From the NCBI RefSeq assembly GCF_900129545.1, contig NZ_FQWB01000001.1, positions 186,001 through 250,000 of the forward strand: DNA of 64,000 nt, written 5' to 3'. Numbering within the stretch: the first letter of the stretch is position 1; every line of letters begins with the position of its first letter. This DNA comes from Flavobacterium fluvii (GTDB lineage Bacteria; Bacteroidota; Bacteroidia; Flavobacteriales; Flavobacteriaceae). Shown here piece after piece: positions 26,152-34,984 of this stretch. Below the pieces are notes generated by a model. It searched no databases. It saw only the letters and a list, made by a program, of their open reading frames with translations, and was not told where the DNA came from. The translations under genes were made by a program, and so were the position numbers.

Positions 26152-27579
26152 TTACTTCTTGACTTCATACACTTTCAGATTTTTTTCTCCAAACATTTCA
26201 TATAATTTGTCAATATCTTTTAATGCGTTTTTCGGCAGATTTTCGGCTTTGTTGCCAAAAACATATAATTTATCGTAAGGCTCAATCACGCAGGTTGACT
26301 CGTCGATTTCGCCTTTTTCATTTTGTACTTTCTTTAAGTCCAGACCTAAATATTTCGCCATAAACGGGTACAACGCCATACGCTTTGAAACTCCAAAATC
26401 GTGACCTTCCTTAGCAAAATGGGCATTTTCTACCAGATTTTTTTTGCCGTAGAGTTCGTAAGTTCTTTGGATAAAAGGGAATTCCAATTCGGGAACGGCC
26501 AGTGTCCAGTCTTTTCCGTCTGAAACAATTAATTGTGGTTTTGGCGCCATCATTGCCGAGATTTCGGCATTGTTGGTTCCGTTTCCGCAAAGGTGGATTC
26601 CGCGACCGCTCTCGCAAGGGCAACCGCCCGAAAAATGCGAAGAAACCATCACCACGGGAGCCGAAACCGTGATTCGATCGTCTAAAGCGGACAGAAACAT
26701 CGTGTGCGAGCCTCCGCCGGAACCGCCGGTAACACCAACTCTTGAAATATCCGCATTTTTTATGGTGGACAAATAATCCAATAAACGGATTCCGCTCAAC
26801 ACCTGAACGGTTGAGGCGATGCTGTTTCGGTGCGTTTCTTCGGGGAATTGCAATAGGGATTCGCCCCAGGCAAATAAATCGTAACTCACAACAATGGCGC
26901 CCATTTTCGCCATTATGGCACAACGGTACTGCTCGTCTTTACGGTATCTTCCGTCGCCGAAATGTCCGTCGGGCGTTAAGATAATTGCCGATTTTTTGTT
27001 TAGCGGATAGGGTTTGTAAATAGATCCTGTTGTGTAAACGCCTGGCAGAATTTCTAAAGCGATGTTCTCGACGCTGTAATCTTTATAAATTCTTTTTTGC
27101 GTTAAGATTGGTTTTGATTTAGGCATTGGCGGTGCTTTGTCCAAACCAAATGACGTGATCATACAGGCTTTTATTTCTTTTTTTCGTTTTTCCCAATCGG
27201 AAACATTGGAATATAAAGTGGTTAAATAATCCAAACGCTCTTTCCCTTTATCGACTGAAACTTTATGGTTTTCATATTTTCGGATTTGGTATTTTCCGTC
27301 CGGCTGTTTGAAATATGTCAATTCGAAAGGAACCAAAACATTGGCCAGAGAAACTTCCAGATTGCCTTGTTCAATTCTCCAATCGGCGTAATCGAGTTCT
27401 TTTCCTTTCAGCAAACCTCTGTCGTCAATTATGGTGATTTTGAAAATGGTTTCGATATTTTTTATTGTTTCCGTAACCGGTTTTCTGAAATTCGTATCCG
27501 ATGTGCATTGCCCGTTTGCAAGCGTCAATCCAAAGATTGAAACCAGTAAGGCAAAAAATATGTTTTTAATTGTAGTCAT
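26152..27579 (-). CDS. Exported alpha/beta-hydrolase esterase with STN-like N-terminal domain
   Basis: The frame is open to 27600, but the ATG at 27579 starts a clean signal peptide (MTTIKNIFFALLVSIFGL) and leaves 8 bp after the GH78 stop; I use it (475 residues). Mature residues ~35-105 look like a secretin/TonB short N-terminal (STN) domain (IFKITIIDD, LEVSLANVLVPFELTYF, DGKYQIRK). The hydrolase domain follows, with nucleophile motif TGGSGGGSHT, acid region VSDGKDWT and His in EGHDFG. A Cys-rich loop, GGCPCESGRGIHLCG, probably forms disulfides. Related acetyl-xylan-esterase-like proteins deacetylate or demethylate plant glycans; pectin acetyl- or methylesterase activity is likely. Linked tightly to the upstream GH78. 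Confidence 0.75.
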   Translation of the reverse strand: MTTIKNIFFALLVSIFGLTLANGQCTSDTNFRKPVTETIKNIETIFKITIIDDRGLLKGKELDYADWRIEQGNLEVSLANVLVPFELTYFKQPDGKYQIRKYENHKVSVDKGKERLDYLTTLYSNVSDWEKRKKEIKACMITSFGLDKAPPMPKSKPILTQKRIYKDYSVENIALEILPGVYTTGSIYKPYPLNKKSAIILTPDGHFGDGRYRKDEQYRCAIMAKMGAIVVSYDLFAWGESLLQFPEETHRNSIASTVQVLSGIRLLDYLSTIKNADISRVGVTGGSGGGSHTMFLSALDDRITVSAPVVMVSSHFSGGCPCESGRGIHLCGNGTNNAEISAMMAPKPQLIVSDGKDWTLAVPELEFPFIQRTYELYGKKNLVENAHFAKEGHDFGVSKRMALYPFMAKYLGLDLKKVQNEKGEIDESTCVIEPYDKLYVFGNKAENLPKNALKDIDKLYEMFGEKNLKVYEVKK

Positions 27580-27587
27580 TTTAAATC

Positions 27588-30332
27588 TTATATTTTGCAT
27601 TCTATTGTATATTTTCCGGATCCTAATTTCAAATCTTTAGTCAGTTTTCCGTTGACTTTAATTTCTGAGTTCTTTGCGATTGGCAATTTTATGGTCGCTG
27701 AAGTATTCGCTGGAATCTCCACTTTCAGGATTAATTTTCCGTCTGTTTTCTCCCAGGCCGAAGCAATATTTCCGTAAATGGATTGGTACGTTGCTTTTAC
27801 AAAAGTCATATCGCCCACGATTTCCGGCTGAATAAAGAAATGTTTAAAACCGGGGTTTTCAGGATCGGGAACAATTCCGGCCAGACTTTGGTAAAACCAT
27901 TCTTCGATTTGTCCCATCATAAAATGATTCCACGAATTTCCTTTTCGCGGATCCCATTGTTCGGTTAGAGTCGTTAGTCCAAATTTAATCTGAAATCCAT
28001 AACCCGGCGCATCGTAATGATTGTTCATTTTGTACATCGTTTCGTTTTCGCCGTTTCGTGCCAAAGCCTGAAATAAGTAGCGGTTTCCAACATCGCCGGT
28101 TGTCAGTCGGTCGCCTTTTTCTTTGATGTCATTCAGTAAATTCTGCATCACCGCCTGTTTGTATTGCGGTTCTACAATATCCATAAAAACAGGAACAGCG
28201 TTACTGAATTGACTGCTGGTTCCGTATTGTTTGGTTTCTTTGTTGAAAAACTCTTTGTTGAAAGCGTTTTTGATATCCGAAGTCAGCTTTTCATACTTCG
28301 CAATATCTTCTGTTTTATTCAATAATTTGGAAGCTTTTGCCAATAAACTTGCTCCATAAAAATAATGAGAAGTGGCCGAAAGTGCAATCGGACTGTTTTT
28401 GGAATAACCCGCCGGATGTGTTCCGTAATCGTACCAATCGCCCAATCCGTGGGAAACAATATGACTGGTGGCTTTGGTTCCTAAATAATCCACATATCTT
28501 TTCATTACCGGATAATATTTTTCGATTAACGAAGCGTCGCCGTAATATTCGTAATACATCCACGGCAGAATTACACCTGTAACTCCCCATTCCGGTGAAT
28601 CAGTAAAGTCACCTCCAAAAACTACATATTCGGGAACGATGGTCGGAATTAATCCGTTGTCACGTTGCGAATCTTCAATGTTCTGCATCGTTGCAGGAAT
28701 AAAACTTTCCAGATTGTAATTGAACATCAAACCTGGTCCGTTCAAATGAATTTCTTCTAGCCAGCCTAATTTTTCACGTTGTGGGCAATCGGTGAAAACA
28801 CTTTGAAAATTACTTTTAATGGCGTTATTAATCAACAAATGAGTTTTATTGAAAATATCATTGGAAGACTCAAAAGTTCCTGCTTCTCCTGCCGAATTGT
28901 AAATGAAATTTGATTTTAAATCGACAAGCGTCGGAAGTTTTTCGTCCTTGATTTTCTTGTAATTGATGTTTTCAATCTGAACGTACTGATAACCGTAAAA
29001 ACTGAATTTGGGTTGCCATTCTTCAATGCCTTCTCCTTTTAAGGTATAATCGTAATAGTAAGGCTTCCCCGTTTTTCCCTGACTCACTGTTCCATCTTCG
29101 TTCAGACTTTCACCAACCCATACACGAACAATCTGACCTTTTTTTCCTTTGACTTTTATGGTTGTAAATCCGGATAGGTTCTGACCCATATTGAAAATAA
29201 AAAGGTTAGGTTTCAGTTCTTTTGCTTCTTTTACATCATATCGTTTCTGGATCGTAACTGGTGTTGTCGTCTGCGCTCTTAAAACTCCTTTTGGAGCCTC
29301 CTGAACAACTACTTTTTTCCAGGTCGAATCATTGAAACCCGTTTGGTTCCAGCCTTTTTGTTCTAAATTAGCATTGTAATCTTCGCCTCCAAAAATACTA
29401 TTGTAAGTAATCGGGCTTTTGCTATACTTCCAGCTTTCATCCGATTTTATAATATCTTCGGAACCGTCTTTATAAATCACTTTCATTTTGAAAAATAAAG
29501 TCGGTGGACCAAAACTTACATAAAATTTCGAATAGCGTTCGGCAAGCGTGTTGTACATTCCGTTTCCTAAAAGCACTCCAATTACATTTTCTCCGTTTTG
29601 GAGTTCCTTCGCATTCAATTCATAAGTATTGAAATTAACGGTTTTGTCGTAATCTGTCCACAAAGGGGCAAATTCACTATTGCCGATTTTCTTTCCGTTA
29701 ATCGTCAGTTCATAATGCCCTAAACCTGAAATGTAAACTACGGCTTCTTTTATTTCTTTTTTTACTTCGAAAGGCTTACGCAACATAATACTTCTGCGCG
29801 ACAATGAATCCGAAGCATTGATCAAAGCGTCTTTTTTCTGTCTGTTGAAAGTGGCTGTATGGTAATTTCTACCTTCCGGTAAATGGCTGTCGGCTTTGGT
29901 AATCGCACCAATCCACATTGGATTTAATACTAAAGGTGCAATTCTGAAAGAAGCTGTTTTACTCCAACTGGAAGATTTGTCTTTTTGATTCCAGACTTTT
30001 ACTTTCCAGAAATATTTCGTTTCGTTTTTTAATGGAGTTCCGCTGTAAGTTATTTGAAGGTTTTTATTGGAAACTGTTTTTCCGCTGTTCCAGATATCTC
30101 CTTCATTTTTATTTAATTTTTCTTCTGATGAAGCTACTAAAATTTGATAGGCAGATTGTGTAACATTCTGCTGTTTTGAAACCAATTGCCAGCTCAATCT
30201 TGGTTGAGTTGTGTTTACTGCCAATGGATTTTTTGTCATTTCGCATCTTAATTGCACAGCAGAAATCTGTCCATTTGAAATGAAAGTTATCAGAAGACAA
30301 AAGAGGAATACTATTTTTTTTAAATTATTCAT
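27588..30332 (-). CDS. GH78 alpha-L-rhamnosidase (second copy)
   Basis: A 914-residue exported rhamnosidase, signal peptide MNNLKKIVFLFCLLITFISNG. Domain order follows GH78: Fn3-like start (VQLRCEMTKNP, QPRLSWQL), rhamnosidase N domain, concanavalin-like domain (IFNMGQNLSGF), barrel with DCPQREKLGWLEE and a C-terminal beta domain ending in TSATIKLPIAKN. It shares the architecture of the GH78 at 17362 but differs in the catalytic motif surroundings (REKLGWLE versus RNERQPWLG), so the two probably cut different rhamnosyl linkages. An esterase gene starts 8 bp downstream. Confidence 0.92.
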   Translation of the reverse strand: MNNLKKIVFLFCLLITFISNGQISAVQLRCEMTKNPLAVNTTQPRLSWQLVSKQQNVTQSAYQILVASSEEKLNKNEGDIWNSGKTVSNKNLQITYSGTPLKNETKYFWKVKVWNQKDKSSSWSKTASFRIAPLVLNPMWIGAITKADSHLPEGRNYHTATFNRQKKDALINASDSLSRRSIMLRKPFEVKKEIKEAVVYISGLGHYELTINGKKIGNSEFAPLWTDYDKTVNFNTYELNAKELQNGENVIGVLLGNGMYNTLAERYSKFYVSFGPPTLFFKMKVIYKDGSEDIIKSDESWKYSKSPITYNSIFGGEDYNANLEQKGWNQTGFNDSTWKKVVVQEAPKGVLRAQTTTPVTIQKRYDVKEAKELKPNLFIFNMGQNLSGFTTIKVKGKKGQIVRVWVGESLNEDGTVSQGKTGKPYYYDYTLKGEGIEEWQPKFSFYGYQYVQIENINYKKIKDEKLPTLVDLKSNFIYNSAGEAGTFESSNDIFNKTHLLINNAIKSNFQSVFTDCPQREKLGWLEEIHLNGPGLMFNYNLESFIPATMQNIEDSQRDNGLIPTIVPEYVVFGGDFTDSPEWGVTGVILPWMYYEYYGDASLIEKYYPVMKRYVDYLGTKATSHIVSHGLGDWYDYGTHPAGYSKNSPIALSATSHYFYGASLLAKASKLLNKTEDIAKYEKLTSDIKNAFNKEFFNKETKQYGTSSQFSNAVPVFMDIVEPQYKQAVMQNLLNDIKEKGDRLTTGDVGNRYLFQALARNGENETMYKMNNHYDAPGYGFQIKFGLTTLTEQWDPRKGNSWNHFMMGQIEEWFYQSLAGIVPDPENPGFKHFFIQPEIVGDMTFVKATYQSIYGNIASAWEKTDGKLILKVEIPANTSATIKLPIAKNSEIKVNGKLTKDLKLGSGKYTIECKI

Positions 30333-30344
30333 ATTTTATTTTTG

Positions 30345-30371
30345 CACGCAGATTCAGCAGATTGGGCAGAT
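30345..30371. repeat. Intergenic CACGCAGATT repeat
   Basis: CACGCAGATTCAGCAGATTG followed by GGCAGATT, three tandem-like CAGATT units in the 68-bp gap before the GH78 gene. Same family as 8878 and 36416. Confidence 0.6.
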
Positions 30372-30400
30372 TTATTTTTTAATCTTTAAATATTTCAATC

Positions 30401-32275
30401 TTATAATTTCTTTGTGACCAATGACTGAATATTAAATACCGCTTCGGGAATTAATTTTCCTGTATTCGGTAAATCGGTAAAATCTGGTGTGTCTGGTTCT
30501 GTGTCTGCATTTGGTGTGTAACGCTGATCGCCTGTGCGGAACATTATTCTTGAAATTCCGTCAACCGGAGCATAAAATATTTTGTTGGTTTCTTTGCCGT
30601 CATTCACTTTAACAGTGTATGAACGGGAAGTCACATCCAATTTGACTGTAATCTTATATTCTTTTCCGGCTTCGTATTTCCCAATTCCGCCGTGACGGGC
30701 TCCGTGTTTTACTTTTATTTCTCCATCCGAATCGAAAACGATACGGATTGCAGGAAGTCCTTGTTTGTTTTGAAATTCCACCTGTAATAATCCGTGATTG
30801 TTTTGCTCGGGTTTTACGGTAAAAGTCGCTTCCATTTTTTGTGCAAACGGAATCACACGCTCGGCTCGGGAATAATCAAAAAAGTCCTGATCTCTTAAGG
30901 TCAGCCATTTTTTTCCATCCGCTTTCTTTTCGATTTTTGTGGAAGCCCAGGACAAATCGTAGGTGTTCCATAATTTTAATTCTTCTCCGTTTGGCAAATC
31001 GTTGAACACGTCGTTAGCGTTTTCTTTGACTTCGCTGGTCACAGGAACGGGTACAGATGCCACCCAAATGTCTTCTTTGTTGACGCTGTAACTTACCCAA
31101 AGTTTTCCATCGGGCGGAGTTCCATCTCCTTCGTTTATTCCGCGAACGTATTGTGGCCCCGCAGATTTGTAGTTCCCTCCATACCGCATCGGGCTGACTT
31201 CGCCGTGAACCAATAATAAATCTTTATAATTCAGTCCGTCGTCACTGGTTGAAATCGCCAATGGCCAACGGTATTCTGATGGATTGTAGACGGTTGCATA
31301 ACGATTATCCGAGGTTCTTTGTCCCCAGATTTTGGCATTGCTGTTTACAAATCCCGGTGCTCTTAATGGCGTGTATTCCCAGGTTTTGCCTTCGTCTTTA
31401 CTTAAAGATGTCAAAGCAAATTTCCATAAACCGACTACGTTTCCGTTGGGTAAATGGTAATAATTAAATGCTTTGTACTGTTTTTTTAACGGAATTAATT
31501 CATCATCACGATCAGCTTCTTCAACCCATTGTTGCATCAGTAAAGGTTTTGACATCAGCTCATCGCAGGCTTTGATGAATTTTTTGTCTTTGCTTTTGGT
31601 ATAAAACGGAAATGTGGTTGGCAACGGGTTTCCGGTTTTATTGTATCTGATAAAATAAATTGGACCATACGTTCCGTCTTTGTAGATTTCACGAACGACA
31701 CGTCCAATTCCTTTTCCGTCGTTGGGATCGTCTTTTTTATCTAAAGCAACTCCATAATAACCGGTTGCCAGTAATCTCTTATCTGATGAGACATAGAATC
31801 CCATTCGTTGGTGCATCACGGCATCTAGGTTTTTGGCAACGCCTTCCACGCCTTCTTTTTTGAATCCGTCAGGAACACGGTAAATCGGAAAAAGCACAAT
31901 AGGTTTTGTCCAAATCTCTCCGTCTTTGGATGTCATCAAAAATGTTTGTCCCGGCGGAATGTGTTCTCCGGATGGGTCACTTAAATAATGTAGATAAAAA
32001 GTATTGTTCCAATACGCCATCATCGACTGGTGGTTGTAAGTCCAGCCAAATCCATCTGCTTTTTCAGGATGTTCACGGCTGGCGCGCATAATTTGTGTGG
32101 CGTGAACTCCAACTGCAGGACTCAATTGCCCGTGGTGGTAATCGACATTGGAAAGTGTTTTGCCTGTATATCGTATTGTGTCTTGTTGGGCTTGCGCCGA
32201 ATTGACTGCGACACAGCTTAACAAAATGGCTGTTGCTGTTACGATATTGGTTTTTATGTTTTTAAATGCAATCAT
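30401..32275 (-). CDS. Exported sialidase-like beta-propeller protein with C-terminal beta domain
   Basis: The frame extends to 32314, but the first 13 codons are translated repeat DNA. The ATG at 32275 gives a signal peptide (MIAFKNIKTNIVTATAILLS, then AQAQQ), so the protein is 624 residues. Asp-box-like turns (SKDGEIW, SKDEGKTW, STSDDGLNY) and long beta-rich spacing indicate a BNR/sialidase-type propeller over ~25-420. The last ~200 residues look like a laminin-G/concanavalin-type beta-sandwich (LLQVEFQNKQGLPAIRIVFD). True sialidase activity is unlikely in a pectin locus; lyase or glycosidase activity on a rhamnogalacturonan side chain is more plausible. I do not recognise a named family. 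Confidence 0.6.
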   Translation of the reverse strand: MIAFKNIKTNIVTATAILLSCVAVNSAQAQQDTIRYTGKTLSNVDYHHGQLSPAVGVHATQIMRASREHPEKADGFGWTYNHQSMMAYWNNTFYLHYLSDPSGEHIPPGQTFLMTSKDGEIWTKPIVLFPIYRVPDGFKKEGVEGVAKNLDAVMHQRMGFYVSSDKRLLATGYYGVALDKKDDPNDGKGIGRVVREIYKDGTYGPIYFIRYNKTGNPLPTTFPFYTKSKDKKFIKACDELMSKPLLMQQWVEEADRDDELIPLKKQYKAFNYYHLPNGNVVGLWKFALTSLSKDEGKTWEYTPLRAPGFVNSNAKIWGQRTSDNRYATVYNPSEYRWPLAISTSDDGLNYKDLLLVHGEVSPMRYGGNYKSAGPQYVRGINEGDGTPPDGKLWVSYSVNKEDIWVASVPVPVTSEVKENANDVFNDLPNGEELKLWNTYDLSWASTKIEKKADGKKWLTLRDQDFFDYSRAERVIPFAQKMEATFTVKPEQNNHGLLQVEFQNKQGLPAIRIVFDSDGEIKVKHGARHGGIGKYEAGKEYKITVKLDVTSRSYTVKVNDGKETNKIFYAPVDGISRIMFRTGDQRYTPNADTEPDTPDFTDLPNTGKLIPEAVFNIQSLVTKKL

Positions 32276-32290
32276 TGCTTTTGTTTTTTT

Positions 32291-32406
32291 GCCACAGATT
32301 TCACAGATTTTCACAGATTCTTTCTTGAATTTGCTTGTCTATTTTTTCACGCAGATTTGGCAGATCGAGCAGGTTTTTAATCCTTTTAATCTTTGAAATC
32401 CGTGGC
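32291..32406. repeat. Compound intergenic repeat GCCACAGATT...GTGGC
   Basis: It begins GCCACAGATTTCACAGATTT, includes CACGCAGATTTGGCAGAT and ends AATCCGTGGC, so the ends are inverted (GCCAC/GTGGC). It overlaps the apparent 5' extension of the propeller gene, which is why that extension is not counted as coding. Confidence 0.65.
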
Positions 32407-32412
32407 ATTAAT

Positions 32413-33330
32413 TTATTTCTTTTCTATTAATCCTTTTAGAACGGCTGACGAAATTGTTGTTATTGTTCCGTGTTTGTGTCCTTCGGGAAGGCTGATTTTG
32501 GAAGACACATCTTCGAAATGCACAAAATCGGAAGTGCTTAAGGCTTTGTAATTTTTCGATCCGTAATTGTCATAATACAGCAACCATTTTTTCCCGACTT
32601 TCACCACCGTTGGCCCTTCCGATAAATAAGCAGTCAAGGGTTCTGAACTTTTTGCAAATGGTCCCAAAGGCGATTTCCCGAAAGCTACTTTGATATTTCG
32701 CATAGGTCTGGTGTTGTCTTTTAAAACCAAAACATACTCTTTTTTGCTTTTTTTGACAATCACACAATCAATCACGCTGAAACCGGGTTCGTAATACAAT
32801 TTCGTCTCCGAAAAGGTTTTGAAATCTTTGGTGGTTACATAATACATTCGGTGATTGTTTTTTTCATCTTCTAAACCTTTTTCGAATCGGAATGGGATTG
32901 TTGATGCCCAGATAATAATGTATTCTTTTTTGACATCGTCATAAAAAATTTCGGGTGCCCAAACGTTTACGACTTCGGGTTCGTGTTTCATTACGGGAAT
33001 GTATTCCTGTTTTGACCAATGAATCAGGTCTTTGGAACTGGCATATCCAAAACCGTTTCCGCCTTTCCAGTCGGTTGTCCAGACCATATGATAGGTTCCG
33101 TCTGCGCCTTTTGTGATGGATGGGTCACGCATTATTTTGCTGGCACCAGTCTCGGGTTTTAGGAATGATCCTTCCAAACCTTTCCAATTGTAACCGTCTT
33201 CGCTATATGCCAAATACAAACCTTCTGTAGCGGGTTCCCTGAAAGAAGTGAAAAGGAAAATTTCCTTTTTTTTCTGGGAATAGCTTACAGCACAAATGGC
33301 TATGCAAATGGTCAAGAATATTTTTTTCAT
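32413..33330 (-). CDS. GH43-like five-bladed propeller glycosidase
   Basis: A 305-residue exported enzyme, signal peptide MKKIFLTICIAICAVSYS. It has the GH43/clan F fold clues: an early SFREPATEGLYLAYS blade, IMRDPSI (Asp probable base-side residue), VWAPEIFYD, SVIDCVIVKK and YLSEGPTVVKVG (Glu probable general acid), with blades repeating the pattern about every 60 residues. It is near the minimum length of the family and has no extra binding domain. Family members remove arabinose, xylose or galactose; an arabinofuranosidase or galactosidase acting on pectin side chains is expected. It follows a GH28 gene by 5 bp. Confidence 0.75.
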   Translation of the reverse strand: MKKIFLTICIAICAVSYSQKKKEIFLFTSFREPATEGLYLAYSEDGYNWKGLEGSFLKPETGASKIMRDPSITKGADGTYHMVWTTDWKGGNGFGYASSKDLIHWSKQEYIPVMKHEPEVVNVWAPEIFYDDVKKEYIIIWASTIPFRFEKGLEDEKNNHRMYYVTTKDFKTFSETKLYYEPGFSVIDCVIVKKSKKEYVLVLKDNTRPMRNIKVAFGKSPLGPFAKSSEPLTAYLSEGPTVVKVGKKWLLYYDNYGSKNYKALSTSDFVHFEDVSSKISLPEGHKHGTITTISSAVLKGLIEKK

Positions 33331-33335
33331 TGTAA

Positions 33336-34910
33336 TTATTCTACGATTGCTTTTTTGTCCAAGTCTTTTCCTTTTTTAACGGTCGTTGTTACGTTGTTGA
33401 AAACGTTGTTTTTCAGAAAAATATTCTTGGTTTCTTTTCCATCGGCTTCGATAAAAATATCGGTGGTGTTGAATGGAAAATTATTGTTGATCATAATGTT
33501 TGAAGCATTATCGATTTTGATAACCGGGATTCCTTTAATCGGTGTTGAAGAACCCACGTTATCCAAAATGAGGTTCTTGGCATCGGAGATTTTAAAAGAG
33601 GAACCCAGTGTTGCATTCACTTTAACATCGTGAAACTCAACATCTGACGCCGTAATTACCGTAAAACCTTCTTTGCCATCCATATTGATATTCGAAAAAG
33701 ATATGTTCTGGATTGGCATTTCAGAAATTCCGCGAACAAATCCGGCTTTGTTTACATTTCCACCCGTAACATTGCTGATGTGAATGTTTCTGAAAATTGG
33801 TGTTCGCTCTGTAACGGGCTCCACTGCATTGTCTTTATCATAGAACAAGTCCAGAATAATGGCTTCTTCCTTGATGTTTTTCATAACGATATTGTCCACG
33901 CGAATGTCTTCGACAACACCACCTCTTCCGCGAGCGGCTTTGATACGGATTCCACGATCGGTTCCGTCAAAAACGCAGTTGGAAATGGTGATTTTTTTGA
34001 TTCCGCCCGACATTTCGCTTCCGATAACGACACCACCGTGACCACTTAACATGGTACAATTGGTAATCGTAACATTTTCGGTTGCTTTTCCGTATTTACG
34101 GCCGTCTGCATCCCTGCCCGATTTGATGGTAATACAGTCGTCGCCCACGCTGATGTGACAGTTTGAAATATGAACGTTGGTGCAGGACGAAGGGTTGATT
34201 CCGTCTGTGTTTGGCGAATGCGGATTGTTGATTGTAATTCCAGTTACGGTTACATTGTCGCAGAATTCAGGATTTATCGTCCAGAAAGGGGAATTTTTGA
34301 AGGTTACGCCTTCGATTAAAATATTCTTGCAATTGTAGGCCTGGAAAAAAGAAGGTCTAAAAAAGTGTTTGTCAATTGTTCTTTTGTAGTAAGGCTCATA
34401 GACAATTCCTTTGTTTTGCTCGGTCCACATTTTTTGGTATTTGGTTTCCGGAATTGGACCTTTGGCAGTTTCAATTCGGTACACTTCATTCCACCACGCT
34501 TTTCCTTGTCCGTCGATTACGCCTCTTCCTTTGATGGTGATATTTTCGACGTCTTTCGCATAAAATAATGGGGAGAATGACTGCATCACGATTCCTTCGT
34601 AACGCATTTCCACATACGGAAGGTAGTCATCGAAATTCTCCGAGAATTTCAAAAGTGCTCCTGAATCCAAATGGATTGTAATGTTGCTTTTTAGTTTTAA
34701 AGCTCCAGTTAAATATTCGCCTGCAGGAAAAAAGATGGTTCCGCCTCCGTTTTTAGACGCTTTTTCGATGGCGCCCTGAATGGCTTCGGTGCATTTTATG
34801 CCTTTGTTGTTTCCGCCTTCGTTTAGGATATTCAACCAGCCGTCATTTGCCAAAGCGGTATTTAGTCCTGTGATGAAGAAGAGTAATATTATGATATTTT
34901 TGATTTTCAT
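33336..34910 (-). CDS. GH28 polygalacturonase-type hydrolase
   Basis: The ATG at 34910 begins a signal peptide (MKIKNIIILLFFITGLNTALA); the seven earlier in-frame codons are repeat DNA, so I start here (524 residues). A right-handed beta-helix carries all GH28 motifs: NTDG (in SPNTDGINPSS), GDDCI, SGHGG and RGIRIKA. It hydrolyses alpha-1,4 galacturonosyl links of homogalacturonan or rhamnogalacturonan backbone; exo or endo mode cannot be read by eye. The downstream GH43 gene begins after 5 bp. Confidence 0.92.
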   Translation of the reverse strand: MKIKNIIILLFFITGLNTALANDGWLNILNEGGNNKGIKCTEAIQGAIEKASKNGGGTIFFPAGEYLTGALKLKSNITIHLDSGALLKFSENFDDYLPYVEMRYEGIVMQSFSPLFYAKDVENITIKGRGVIDGQGKAWWNEVYRIETAKGPIPETKYQKMWTEQNKGIVYEPYYKRTIDKHFFRPSFFQAYNCKNILIEGVTFKNSPFWTINPEFCDNVTVTGITINNPHSPNTDGINPSSCTNVHISNCHISVGDDCITIKSGRDADGRKYGKATENVTITNCTMLSGHGGVVIGSEMSGGIKKITISNCVFDGTDRGIRIKAARGRGGVVEDIRVDNIVMKNIKEEAIILDLFYDKDNAVEPVTERTPIFRNIHISNVTGGNVNKAGFVRGISEMPIQNISFSNINMDGKEGFTVITASDVEFHDVKVNATLGSSFKISDAKNLILDNVGSSTPIKGIPVIKIDNASNIMINNNFPFNTTDIFIEADGKETKNIFLKNNVFNNVTTTVKKGKDLDKKAIVE

Positions 34911-34924
34911 AGTTGTTGTTTTTT

Positions 34925-34980
34925 GCCACAAATAGATAATTTTGGGCCACAGATTTCACAGATTAAACGGATTAACACCG
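34925..34980. repeat. Intergenic GCCACAGATT repeat
   Basis: GCCACAAATAG followed by GGCCACAGATTTCACAGATT and AAACGGATTAACACCG in the gap between GH28 and GH140. Same family as 32291. It gives a false N-terminal extension of the GH28 frame. Confidence 0.6.
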
Positions 34981-34984
34981 ATTT

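Noticed and set aside
27580..27600. Upstream start for the STN-like esterase
   Set aside because: It overlaps the GH78 stop and adds seven residues before the signal peptide; ATG at 27579 is preferred.
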